In this document: one piece after another, positions 44,114-52,188 of the stretch | Layout: each line of letters begins with the position of its first letter | Position numbering within the stretch: the first letter of the stretch is position 1 | Assembly (NCBI GenBank): GCA_965267475.1 | Contig: OZ254079.1 | Span: 1,116,001-1,180,000 of the forward strand | Source: JBCBKU01 sp965267475 | GTDB taxonomy: Bacteria; Pseudomonadota; Alphaproteobacteria; Rhodobacterales; Rhodobacteraceae | DNA: 64,000 bases | Reading direction: 5' to 3' | The notes under the pieces: generated by a model | Database searches by the model: none | What the model saw: only the letters and a program-made list of their open reading frames with translations | What the model was told of the DNA's origin: nothing | Translations under genes and position numbers: made by a program

Positions 44114-44911
44114 TCAAACGTCGTAAGTGATCGTCAGCCCGTCATAGGCCGGAGTAATGTGGTCGGGCGTTTCAGCCTCAACCGTCGCATAGTCGAGATC
44201 GATATGCATGTTGGTCAGAACGGCGCGGGCCGGGTCGGCACGCGCGATCCACTCCAAAGATCGTTCCAGATGCGCATGGGTCGGATGCGGTGTTCTGCGC
44301 AATGCATCCAGGATCCAGCAGTCCAGGCCCGCAAGCGCCGGCCAAGCCGTGTCCGGGATCTCGGCAACATCCGGCAGATACGCCAGATCGCCCACCCGAA
44401 ACCCAAGCGCGTCAATGGATCCGTGGCCAACCTCAAACGGAGTGAGCGTCAGTGCCCCACCGGCTCCGGCGATGGTGACCGGCCCATCGATCGTGTTCAG
44501 GTTTAGGATGGGCGGATAGGGGCTGTCCGAAGGCTGAACGAAGGCGTATCCAAAGCGGCTTAGCAACGCGTCCTGGGTCGGGCCATCGGCCCAAACATCG
44601 AGCCGTTCACGCCGGTTAAACACGATCATGCGCAGATCGTCGATCCCGTGAACATGGTCGGCATGGGCGTGCGTATAGACTACGCCATCCAGATGTCCGA
44701 CCCCTTCGCGCAAAAGCTGTGTCCGAAGATCCGGCGGCGTGTCGATCAAGACCCGCGTCGTACCGCCTGTGTCTTGCCGGGTGACAAGCAGGGCGCAACG
44801 GGTGCGATGGTTTTTTGGGTTCTCCGGATCGCAATCCCCCCAAAGATTGCCGAGCCGCGGCACACCGCCCGATGACCCGCAGCCCAGGATCGTGAAGCTG
44901 AGTGTCGCCAT
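44114..44911 (-). CDS. MBL-fold metal-dependent hydrolase (PhnP-like)
   Basis: 265 aa. The N terminus FTILGCGSSGGVPRLG and zinc motif YTHAHADHVHGIDDLR are those of the PhnP/lipoyl-hydrolase-like MBL group. The later motifs are PFEVGHGSI and LDALRRTPHPTHAHLE. Phn genes are absent, so a phosphodiesterase role is only one possibility. ATG 44911 is supported by the family start. It overlaps tatD by one base (TGATG). Genes tatD–MBL as a pair downstream of holB are common in alphaproteobacteria. Confidence 0.85.
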   Translation of the reverse strand: MATLSFTILGCGSSGGVPRLGNLWGDCDPENPKNHRTRCALLVTRQDTGGTTRVLIDTPPDLRTQLLREGVGHLDGVVYTHAHADHVHGIDDLRMIVFNRRERLDVWADGPTQDALLSRFGYAFVQPSDSPYPPILNLNTIDGPVTIAGAGGALTLTPFEVGHGSIDALGFRVGDLAYLPDVAEIPDTAWPALAGLDCWILDALRRTPHPTHAHLERSLEWIARADPARAVLTNMHIDLDYATVEAETPDHITPAYDGLTITYDV

Positions 44912-45714
44912 CAGGCGGCCTTTGCCCATAGGGCGGCTTTCCAGAAAAGCCGGTCAAAGTTCGCTTCGGTCCGCGCCGCGAAATCGGCAAAGTCCAAGCC
45001 AAAGACTTCGGCGCCCTTCTGGGCGGTTTGGGCCACATAGGATGGCTCGTTTCGACGACCCCGATGGGGCGGCGGGGCCAAATAGGGGCTGTCAGTTTCC
45101 ACGAGGATCCGGTCAACCGGCGCGGCAGCAAAGATCTCGCGCAATTCAGCCGATTTGGGAAACGCCGCAATGCCGGACATGGACAGATAGAACCCAAGGT
45201 CCAGCGCGGTCTGTGCCAGTGCCGCACCTGACGAAAAACAGTGCATGACACAAGTATAGGCGCCTGCCGCGAACTCATCGGACAGGATCCGCGCCATATC
45301 ACTATCGGCGGCTCGGGCATGGATAATCAGGGGAAGGCCAGTTTGGCGCGCAGCTTCGATATGTACCCGCAGGCTTTCCTGCTGCACGTCCTTGGTCTCG
45401 GACGTGTAATGGTAGTCCAGCCCGGTCTCACCGATGCCAACGAATTTCGGGTGCGCGGCCAGTGCCGTCAAATCCCCAACCGCTACGACGCCAGCCTCGC
45501 CCACCGACATCGGATGGGTGCCCGCCGCGAAAAAGACCGGGTCATGCGTTTCGGCAATGGTCCGAACCTCGTCCAGGTTCGAAAGGCGCGTGCAGATCGT
45601 CACCATTCGGTGAACGCCAGCCTCCGCCGCGCGGGCAACAACATCGTCCAACCCTCCCGCGAAGTCGGGAAAATCCAGGTGACAATGGCTGTCGGTGATC
45701 TTCGGGCTGTCCAT
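44911..45714 (-). CDS. TatD-family metal-dependent hydrolase
   Basis: 267 aa TIM barrel. Metal ligands: DSHCHLDFP (two His), GIGETGLDYHYTSE (Glu) and FQ-like VHIEAARQTGLPLIIHARAAD (in parts), ending ETDSPYLAPPPHRGRRNEP (Asp). TatD proteins are 3'-5' exodeoxyribonucleases/DNA-repair nucleases. It lies eight bases after holB and overlaps the MBL gene by one base. Confidence 0.93.
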   Translation of the reverse strand: MDSPKITDSHCHLDFPDFAGGLDDVVARAAEAGVHRMVTICTRLSNLDEVRTIAETHDPVFFAAGTHPMSVGEAGVVAVGDLTALAAHPKFVGIGETGLDYHYTSETKDVQQESLRVHIEAARQTGLPLIIHARAADSDMARILSDEFAAGAYTCVMHCFSSGAALAQTALDLGFYLSMSGIAAFPKSAELREIFAAAPVDRILVETDSPYLAPPPHRGRRNEPSYVAQTAQKGAEVFGLDFADFAARTEANFDRLFWKAALWAKAA

Positions 45715-45722
45715 GGCGCGTC

Positions 45723-46850
45723 CTAGCGGCGCGAAAGGACCTCAGACGCCCTTTCATTCACCTTCAGGATCATATCGAGGATGACGCTGGAAGGGTCAAG
45801 ATTGACCGCGCGCGCATGGGCGGCGCGCGCCGTAAGATCCTGGTGAAGCGTTGCCCACGCCTGTGCAGCCCCGGGACCGGGTGAAAGCCGGGCAAAAATC
45901 TGCGCTTCGTCCCGAGCGGCCTCGGCATGGGGTGCATGTCCGGCACCCGAACGGGCAAGCCTGGCGAGGGCGGTGTCGAACAACCGAAGGATCAGCGCGT
46001 ACCGTGCCTCTGAGCCACGGCCAGACGCGCTTTCGGCAAGTTTTATGGCTGCCGGACGGTCGAGCCGAGGGCAGGTCGCCAGAAGCGCGACAATTTGGCC
46101 ATAAAGATCGGTTCCGCCAGCCTCCGACAGTTCAACGGCTGCCCCAACCGAACCGCCTGCCAGTTCCGCCAAGGCGGCGCCATTCAGGGCTTCGACCCCC
46201 GTGGCCTGCATCGCCTCAATCAGATAGTCCGGTGCCAGGGGCGAACATTTCAGAACCCGGCATCGCGACCGGATCGTCGGCAGAAGCCGCCCGGGTTGAT
46301 GGCTGATCAGCAGCAGTGTCGTGGCTGGGGGCGGCTCTTCCAGCGTTTTCAAAAGCGCATTGGCCGCGTTCACGTTCATCTCGTCTGCGCTGTCCACAAT
46401 CACTACGCGTTCGCCGCCATCGGGTGCAGACAACCCGAAAAACGACGACAGCTTCCGGATTTCTTCCACCGTGATCACCGTCTTCAGGCGCTTGCGGTCA
46501 TGATCCCATGCGCGGGCAATGGGCAAAAGGCGCGGTTCGGACCCAGCAAGGACGCGCCGCAAGACCGGGTGGTCGCCTGCGACATCAAGCGTCTCTGGCG
46601 GGGGCGGGGCACCGAAGAGCCCGTCATTTGATTCCCGCGTCAGCAAAAACCGCGCGAGCTTCCAGGCCAGTGTCGCCTTGCCGACGCCTTTGGGACCGGT
46701 GATTAACCAGGCATGATGACGGCGGTCCTGGGCGAAGGCCGACAAAAAGTCCGCTTCCGCCGCACCCTGACCGATCAGCCTGGACGTTTCGCGCGGGTGC
46801 GGTGCGCCCTCAAGCCGGTCGGCCGCGGGCAATGTGTCGATGTCGGCCAT
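45723..46850 (-). CDS. holB: DNA polymerase III subunit delta'
   Basis: 375 aa. It is an AAA+ clamp-loader subunit. The N terminus includes a P-loop (TGPKGVGKATLAWKLA, about 51-66), VVIVDSADEMNVNAANALLK with a Walker B-like acidic region, and EEPPPATTLLLISHQPGRLLPTIRSRC (in parts), a sensor I/arginine finger-type region. C-terminal helical collar follows. ATG 46850 is supported by AAGGG upstream; longer frames overlap tmk antisense to no purpose. It starts seven bases after tmk. Confidence 0.94.
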   Translation of the reverse strand: MADIDTLPAADRLEGAPHPRETSRLIGQGAAEADFLSAFAQDRRHHAWLITGPKGVGKATLAWKLARFLLTRESNDGLFGAPPPPETLDVAGDHPVLRRVLAGSEPRLLPIARAWDHDRKRLKTVITVEEIRKLSSFFGLSAPDGGERVVIVDSADEMNVNAANALLKTLEEPPPATTLLLISHQPGRLLPTIRSRCRVLKCSPLAPDYLIEAMQATGVEALNGAALAELAGGSVGAAVELSEAGGTDLYGQIVALLATCPRLDRPAAIKLAESASGRGSEARYALILRLFDTALARLARSGAGHAPHAEAARDEAQIFARLSPGPGAAQAWATLHQDLTARAAHARAVNLDPSSVILDMILKVNERASEVLSRR

Positions 46851-46857
46851 AGGACCC

Positions 46858-47481
46858 TTACGGCAGGCGTTGATCCGCGATTGCGGCGATTTGGGCTGCC
46901 AAGGTATCCGCGTCCGCTGACCCGTCAAGCAGGACGATGCGGTCAGGGTTGGCTTCGGCCAGTTCAAGAAACCCGGCACGCAATTTCTTCTGAAACCCGG
47001 CCCCGAAATCTTCAAACCGGTCTTCGCCGGACTGCCGCGCAAGTCCGCGGTTCAATGCCTCTTCGGGGTCCATGTCGATCAGGAAAATCAGATCGGGTTC
47101 GCGACCGATCATGATATCATGCAATCGGTCCACGCAGTCTCGCAGATCGCCGCGCGTCGCACCTTGATAGACGCGCGTGGAATCCGCGAACCGGTCCGAC
47201 ACAACGATTTTGCCCGCCGCTAACGCAGGTTCGATGACCTTTTCCAGGTGATCGCGCCGAGCTGCGGTGAAAAGGAGGATCTCGGTTTCAGGCGACCATC
47301 GTTCGGGGTCGCCCTCGACCAACAGGCGACGGATTTCTTCTGCGCCGTCGGATCCGCCCGGTTCTCGGGTCAGGACAACATCGCGACCCGCTGCGCGTAG
47401 GTGATCGGCCAATCGACGCGACTGCGTGGACTTCCCGGATCCGTCGATCCCTTCAAACGTGACGAAAAGGCCCGCTGTCAT
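46858..47481 (-). CDS. tmk: Thymidylate kinase
   Basis: 207 aa. It phosphorylates dTMP to dTDP. P-loop FEGIDGSGKSTQSRRL (about 9-24), DR(Y/F) motif SDRFADSTRVYQGATRG, and LID region RQSGEDRFE. The four-base ATGA overlap with the D,D-carboxypeptidase gene and close spacing to holB place it in one operon. Confidence 0.97.
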   Translation of the reverse strand: MTAGLFVTFEGIDGSGKSTQSRRLADHLRAAGRDVVLTREPGGSDGAEEIRRLLVEGDPERWSPETEILLFTAARRDHLEKVIEPALAAGKIVVSDRFADSTRVYQGATRGDLRDCVDRLHDIMIGREPDLIFLIDMDPEEALNRGLARQSGEDRFEDFGAGFQKKLRAGFLELAEANPDRIVLLDGSADADTLAAQIAAIADQRLP

Positions 47482-48653
47482 TCCCCGAGTGCGGCCGCCC
47501 GTCCCATAACTTCGCGGAACAGAACCGTGCTGGCCGAACGAATGCGAGGAAGGAATCCGCCGCGGACAACGTCGCGATCAGCGACCAATGGAACTCGCGC
47601 CTCGGGCAGGTCTTTGCGGGGAACAACAAGCTCGGCCACGACCTGACCTTCTTCGACCGGGGCCTCAATCGGGCTTCGGTACTCGACAGTCATGTTTTCG
47701 AATTCTGTGTTCGTCGCGGGCATGAGAAGAGACACATCTTCCTGTGCCACCAGTTCGACCGAGGTGTGGTCGCCCATCCAAACAGGCGCGCGGGCAACGA
47801 TTTCGCCTTCCTCGATCAAGGGACGCTCGACAAACTGACGGAAGGCCCAGCTCACCGTGCGTTCGGCTTCCTGCGTCCGTTCCTGCACACTATTCAGCCC
47901 GGTAATCACGAAAACCACACGGCGGTTGCCTTGAACGGCCGAGCCGACAAGCCCATAGCCCGCCTCTTCGGTGTGACCCGTCTTCAGCCCGTCCCCGCCG
48001 ATACCAAGACCCAGGATTGGGTTCCGGTTGAACCGGTTTTGCGGTGCGCGCCCATCGAACTCGTACTCTTCCAGCGCGAAATAGCCGTAGTACTCTGGAA
48101 ATTCATCGATCAGCCGCGCGGCGAGGATGCCCAAGTCGCGCATCGACATTCTGTGGTTTGGGTCGGGCCACCCCGAGGCGTTGACAAAGGTCGACCCGGT
48201 CATCCCGAGCGTTTGGGCCCGTTCGTTCATAAGGCGCGCGAAGGCATCTTCCGTCCCCGCGAGCCCTTCGGCCACCACCACGCAGGCATCGTTGCCCGAC
48301 TGGACAATGATCCCCTTGATCAGACTTTCCACCGTGGGCCGGTCGGTTTCGTCCAAGAACATGGTCGAGCCGCCCATGTTCTTGGCCTTGGTCGATACGG
48401 CAAACTGGGTATCAAGCGACACGCGCCCATCCGCGAGCGCTTCGAACAACATGTTCAGCGTCATAAGCTTTGACATGGATGCCGGGGGAAGCGGGACATC
48501 GGCCTCTTTCTCGAAAAGAACCGTGTCCGTGGTCATGTCATAGATATATGCCGCTGTGGCATTGCTGTCGAAGGCGGCCCGCGCCGGGGGAACCGGCGTC
48601 GTGGTACACGCGGCGAGCGCGAGTACCAGAACGGTCAGGCAACGTGTCAGCAT
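47478..48653 (-). CDS. dacC: D-alanyl-D-alanine carboxypeptidase (penicillin-binding protein 5/6-type)
   Basis: 391 aa. Active-site motifs: SMSK (Ser59, Lys62), SGN (119-121) and KTG (224-226). It trims peptidoglycan stem peptides in the periplasm. The N terminus LVLALAAC is a lipobox (Cys16), which would make it a lipoprotein, whereas PBP5/6 are usually anchored by a C-terminal amphipathic helix. The C terminus retains a PBP5-type beta domain (EVEYRSPIEAPVEEGQVV pattern). The stop overlaps tmk start by four bases; a SPOR lipoprotein precedes it by 19 bases. The exact dac paralogue name is uncertain. Confidence 0.9.
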   Translation of the reverse strand: MLTRCLTVLVLALAACTTTPVPPARAAFDSNATAAYIYDMTTDTVLFEKEADVPLPPASMSKLMTLNMLFEALADGRVSLDTQFAVSTKAKNMGGSTMFLDETDRPTVESLIKGIIVQSGNDACVVVAEGLAGTEDAFARLMNERAQTLGMTGSTFVNASGWPDPNHRMSMRDLGILAARLIDEFPEYYGYFALEEYEFDGRAPQNRFNRNPILGLGIGGDGLKTGHTEEAGYGLVGSAVQGNRRVVFVITGLNSVQERTQEAERTVSWAFRQFVERPLIEEGEIVARAPVWMGDHTSVELVAQEDVSLLMPATNTEFENMTVEYRSPIEAPVEEGQVVAELVVPRKDLPEARVPLVADRDVVRGGFLPRIRSASTVLFREVMGRAAALGE

Positions 48654-48672
48654 CGGGTGGTATCCCTTCTTG

Positions 48673-49617
48673 CTAGTTCGTCACGAAATATGCGTCTTCG
48701 AACCCTTCCGCCTTGATCGTGGCCAGAAGCGTGGCCCGTTCTTCCGCATCGGTGGCAGGGCCGACAATGACGCGCCAGAACTGCTTGCCGCTGCTTTCGC
48801 CTTGCAGGACGGTCGGCAGGATGCCGGTTTCCCGCATGGAGATCGCCGTGTTCACGGCATTGTCCTGAACGTTGAATATCCCGATTTGGATGAATGGTTT
48901 CTCAAGGGTCGATACGGGCTCGGCCTGCTGTACAGGCTGGACCGGTGCAAGGGGCTCGATCGAAGCGACTTGCTGGTCTTCCGTGGTCGGGGCCGGAAGC
49001 AATTCAGGTACGTCATTGCCTTCCGCTTTGGCAATCGCTGCCGCAGCGGCGGCGATCGGGTCGACCTCGGCATCCGTTCCTGTCGGAAGTTCGGTCGCGG
49101 CAATCTCACCGCGGGCATCCAGCGGCGCGCCTGTGCCAAGTGCAGCAGGGGCGACCGGTGATGCGATCTCTTCCCGACGAAGGGCGACAACCGATAACTC
49201 GGTGGGCTGACCCGCCAGAAGCGCAAGGGCTTCGGCCGCGTCGGACGAAACCTGGATCCGCGGACCTGGATTGTCCCGTTCGCGCCGGAACAGCGCGCCG
49301 ACCACGGTCTGTCCCGTTAGATCGTTCTTGATCAGAACCCTTTCCGGGTCAGTGACATCCGGATGTGCGACCCAGACGCCGCCCAAAGACGGGCGACCGT
49401 CCCAAAGACCCGGTTCGGCGGCCGAGAATACCTCAGGCGCTTCCACGTCTTGGGTCATCGTGTCTTCGGACCGGATTTCGACATCGGTCAGCGGCGCATC
49501 ACGCGTTGCTTCCGCTTTGCCGCCGCCGAAAAGATCGGGAAATTGTCCATCAGAACAGGCCGAAAGCGTCATCGCTCCGACCAAGAGCCCCGCAAGGCCC
49601 AATTTAGGATTAGTCAT
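48673..49617 (-). CDS. SPOR-domain lipoprotein with an RlpA-like double-psi region
   Basis: 314 aa. Lipobox LSAC (Cys21). Residues about 80-150 (GVWVAHPDVTDPERVLIKN, TGQTVVGALFRRE, IQVSSDAAEALALL, VVALR) follow the RlpA double-psi-beta-barrel pattern but lack the usual catalytic Asp, so lytic activity is doubtful. An acidic Ala/Pro linker leads to a C-terminal SPOR domain (about 240-314, IQIGIFNVQDNAV, VIVGP, GFEDAYFV), which binds denuded septal glycan. Likely a septal wall lipoprotein. It heads the dac–tmk–holB–tatD operon; the 227-base upstream gap to tRNA-Ser shows no further gene. Confidence 0.87.
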   Translation of the reverse strand: MTNPKLGLAGLLVGAMTLSACSDGQFPDLFGGGKAEATRDAPLTDVEIRSEDTMTQDVEAPEVFSAAEPGLWDGRPSLGGVWVAHPDVTDPERVLIKNDLTGQTVVGALFRRERDNPGPRIQVSSDAAEALALLAGQPTELSVVALRREEIASPVAPAALGTGAPLDARGEIAATELPTGTDAEVDPIAAAAAAIAKAEGNDVPELLPAPTTEDQQVASIEPLAPVQPVQQAEPVSTLEKPFIQIGIFNVQDNAVNTAISMRETGILPTVLQGESSGKQFWRVIVGPATDAEERATLLATIKAEGFEDAYFVTN

Positions 49618-49844
49618 CTCTTGCCCCCTTTTACGCGCTTTATTGCGCTGTGCCGGATTTCCGGCTTGTTGCTCGATAGGGTACCGGGCCGCACGGTTGC
49701 ACGAACACCAGTGGCGAGAGTCTAAACGTTTCTATGCATTTAGGGAAGCGTTCTGGTGGAATTCGGCGAAATTCCGACCGGTCCCGGGGTTGCCGATGCC
49801 CCCCAGGATCCCTTACATGAGCCTCGCTGGAAGGCCCTGACCGC

Positions 49845-49932
49845 GGAGAGGTGGCAGAGTGGTCGAATGCGGCGGTCTTGAAAACCGTTGAAGTGCAAGC
49901 TTCCCAGGGTTCGAATCCCTGTCTCTCCGCCA
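49845..49932 (+). tRNA. tRNA-Ser (TGA anticodon)
   Basis: 88 bases including CCA. Acceptor GGAGAGG/TCTCTCC (one G-T pair), D-arm GGCAGAGTGGTCGAATGC, anticodon stem GCGGT/ACCGT with loop CTTGAAA giving anticodon TGA, long variable arm (TGAAGTGCAAGCTTCC) and T-loop TTCGAAT. The long arm and anticodon identify Ser (UCA). It sits divergently beside the SPOR gene, between it and lpd. Confidence 0.97.
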
Positions 49933-49955
49933 GTCCTCTCAGCGATGCAATAGGC

Positions 49956-51344
49956 CTAGCTGTGGATGGGTCCATCCCCGCAGGCGAGCGCTGCTTCCCG
50001 CACAGCTTCGGAATAGGTCGGATGCGCGTGGCAGGTTCGCGCGACATCTTCGGCCGCCGCGCCGAACTCCATCGCCACACAAATCTCATGGATCAGGTCG
50101 CCAGCCATAGGTCCGATGATATGTGCGCCAAGGATCCGGTCAGTGTCTTTGTCAGCCAGGATTTTAACAAATCCCTCACCGGCAAAGTTGGCCTTGGCAC
50201 GCCCGTTCCCCATGAAGTTGAACTTGCCCGCCTTATAGGCCCGGCCCTGATCTTTCAGTTGCTGTTCGGTCAGACCAACAGTGGCGACTTCTGGATGGGT
50301 ATAGATGACGCCGGGGATCACGCCGTAATTTACGTGGCCTTTCTGCCCCGCGATGGTCTCAGCCACTGCCATGCCTTCGTCTTCCGCTTTGTGCGCCAAC
50401 ATGGGGCCGTCGATCACATCGCCGATGGCCCAAATTCCGGGAACATTCGTTTGCCAGTGATCGTCGGTCTTGATCTGGCCGCTGTCGGTAAATTGGACTC
50501 CGATGGCGTCCAGCCCTAACCCGTCAGTAAAAGGCTTCCGGCCCGTCGCGACAAGGACCGTGTCAGCGTCAATCGTGACCTCGCTGTCATCTTTGCGAAG
50601 TTTATAAGTCAGCTTGGCCTTGCCCTTCGCATTCTCGACCTTTTGCACCGCAGCACCCAGCACGAAGGTAAGCCCCTGCTTGCCCAGGATCCGCTTGAAC
50701 GTTCGCTGCACCTCGGCATCCATGCCTGGCGTGATCTCATCGAGGAATTCGATCACGGTGACCTCGGATCCAAGACGCGCATAGACCGAACCCAGTTCCA
50801 ACCCGATCACGCCTGCGCCGATCACAGCCAGCTTCTTCGGAATGCTCTCAAGTTCCAAGGCGCCGGTTGAGGTCACGACAGTCTTCTCATCCGGTTCAAC
50901 TCCGGGGATCGATGTCGCGTCGGATCCGGTGGCGATTATGATGTTTTTGGCCTCGTGAACCTCATCTCCAACCTGAACCTTGCCAGCCCCAGGGATCGAT
51001 CCCCAGCCTTTCAACCAGTCTATCTTGTTCTTTTTGAACAGGAATTCGACGCCCTTGGTATTCTGGCCAATCACGTCGTTTTTATAGGCCAGCATCTGCG
51101 TCCAATCGACGGTGGGGGTCTTCGCCTTCAACCCCATGGCGGCAAAGTTGTGCTCGGCCTCGTGCAACTGATGGCTGGCATGCAAAAGCGCCTTGGACGG
51201 AATGCAGCCGATGTTCAGGCAAGTCCCGCCCAGCGTCTCGCGCCCTTCGACGCAGGCCGTTTTTAGACCAAGCTGAGCGCAGCGGATGGCGCAGACATAG
51301 CCGCCGGGGCCGCTGCCGATTACAATGACGTCATAGCTGGCCAT
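49956..51344 (-). CDS. lpd: Dihydrolipoyl dehydrogenase (E3)
   Basis: 462 aa. It reoxidises dihydrolipoyl groups on SucB (and possibly other complexes) with NAD. FAD fold IGSGPGGYVCAIR (about 9-21), redox pair GGTCLNIGCIPSK (Cys42, Cys47), NAD site VIGAGVIGLELGSVY, and C-terminal base region HAHPTYSEAV (His). It is the last gene of the leftward suc unit, 42 bases beyond the MAPEG gene. Confidence 0.97.
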   Translation of the reverse strand: MASYDVIVIGSGPGGYVCAIRCAQLGLKTACVEGRETLGGTCLNIGCIPSKALLHASHQLHEAEHNFAAMGLKAKTPTVDWTQMLAYKNDVIGQNTKGVEFLFKKNKIDWLKGWGSIPGAGKVQVGDEVHEAKNIIIATGSDATSIPGVEPDEKTVVTSTGALELESIPKKLAVIGAGVIGLELGSVYARLGSEVTVIEFLDEITPGMDAEVQRTFKRILGKQGLTFVLGAAVQKVENAKGKAKLTYKLRKDDSEVTIDADTVLVATGRKPFTDGLGLDAIGVQFTDSGQIKTDDHWQTNVPGIWAIGDVIDGPMLAHKAEDEGMAVAETIAGQKGHVNYGVIPGVIYTHPEVATVGLTEQQLKDQGRAYKAGKFNFMGNGRAKANFAGEGFVKILADKDTDRILGAHIIGPMAGDLIHEICVAMEFGAAAEDVARTCHAHPTYSEAVREAALACGDGPIHS

Positions 51345-51386
51345 GGGGCACCTCGTTCAAGTTGGGTTTTGGGGTCATTTTCCGTA

Positions 51387-51776
51387 TCAACTCAGGGCAG
51401 GGATCAGCATCAGAAGAAGCCCACCCATTGAGGCGAACCAAGCAACGGACCGGATCAGCGGGATGCCCGAGACAAAGGCGGGGATGTAAGCCACACGCGC
51501 CCAGAACCAGAGTGCAGCGCCTGTGGCCGACAGGCTGGTGCCCTTCTCGGTGACAGCCAGAATCAGGGCGAGCGCGGCGGCGGCCGCGAAGGTTTCAAGA
51601 TAGTTCCTGAGCGCCCGTTGCAACCGGTCGGCCCAGGCGGGCTGATCGCGCGCCTCGTCTTGTGGGCCGAGTGCCCAGCCGAGCCCTTTCGAAAGATCGC
51701 TTGCGGTCGCCTGCGCGACGATATGGACGATCAGAAGGACGACGCCATAGGTGAGGTATGTGAGTTCGGAAGTCAT
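51387..51776 (-). CDS. MAPEG-family membrane protein
   Basis: 129 aa, four helices: LTYLTYGVVLLIVHIVAQAT, LETFAAAAALALILAVT, GAALWFWARVAYIPAFVSG and SVAWFASMGGLLLMLIPAL. RALRNYLETF and WARVAYIPAF are the MAPEG signature of glutathione-dependent membrane enzymes. Function unassigned. ATG 51776 is chosen for the short conserved N terminus. It is inside the suc unit between sucB and lpd. Confidence 0.83.
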   Translation of the reverse strand: MTSELTYLTYGVVLLIVHIVAQATASDLSKGLGWALGPQDEARDQPAWADRLQRALRNYLETFAAAAALALILAVTEKGTSLSATGAALWFWARVAYIPAFVSGIPLIRSVAWFASMGGLLLMLIPALS

Positions 51777-51804
51777 CGTTTTGATCCCTTTGTCTCTCTT
51801 TCCG

Positions 51805-52188
51805 CTAGCTCGGGTCTGCGCCATGCAAGTAGGCTTTTAGAACGCGAACGCCGATCACCGCCAAGAGCGCCATGAAGATGATGTAGATCAGTATCGGGTC
51901 TGCGAGAGAATTGCCCAACAAGAAGTTCGTGAACTGGCCCCATATCAACCAGCCAAGCCAAAACGCTATTGCTAACCATGCGACCGGCAACGCGTACGAA
52001 GACCGAACCAATACAAAGATGATCGTAGCGACTGAAGCGAACAGTGTGATTATGCATCGTAACACGTAGAACATAGTGCCGGTGTCGCGTGCGCCATCAT
52101 ATGCGTGCCATAGCATCGAAACGCTCAAGAAGGCGTAGAACGCCAACGCCGCCCAAACAGACGCCGGAATTTTCTTTGCGAAGGCCAC
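51805..52188 (-). CDS. Small membrane protein, lower GC, between sucB and lpd
   Basis: 127 aa; not recognised. Four helices (VWAALAFYAFLSVSMLW; CIITLFASVATIIFVLV; LPVAWLAIAFWLGWLIW; PILIYIIFMALLAVIGV). The DNA is visibly less GC-rich than flanking suc genes. GTG at 52188 overlaps the sucB TAG by one base, so it is translated by coupling to sucB. No cofactor or metal motif stands out. A lineage-specific insertion is likely. Confidence 0.7.
   Translation of the reverse strand: MAFAKKIPASVWAALAFYAFLSVSMLWHAYDGARDTGTMFYVLRCIITLFASVATIIFVLVRSSYALPVAWLAIAFWLGWLIWGQFTNFLLGNSLADPILIYIIFMALLAVIGVRVLKAYLHGADPS

Noticed and set aside
44114..44911. Naming the MBL hydrolase phnP
   Set aside because: No phosphonate genes nearby; tatD/holB context is general.
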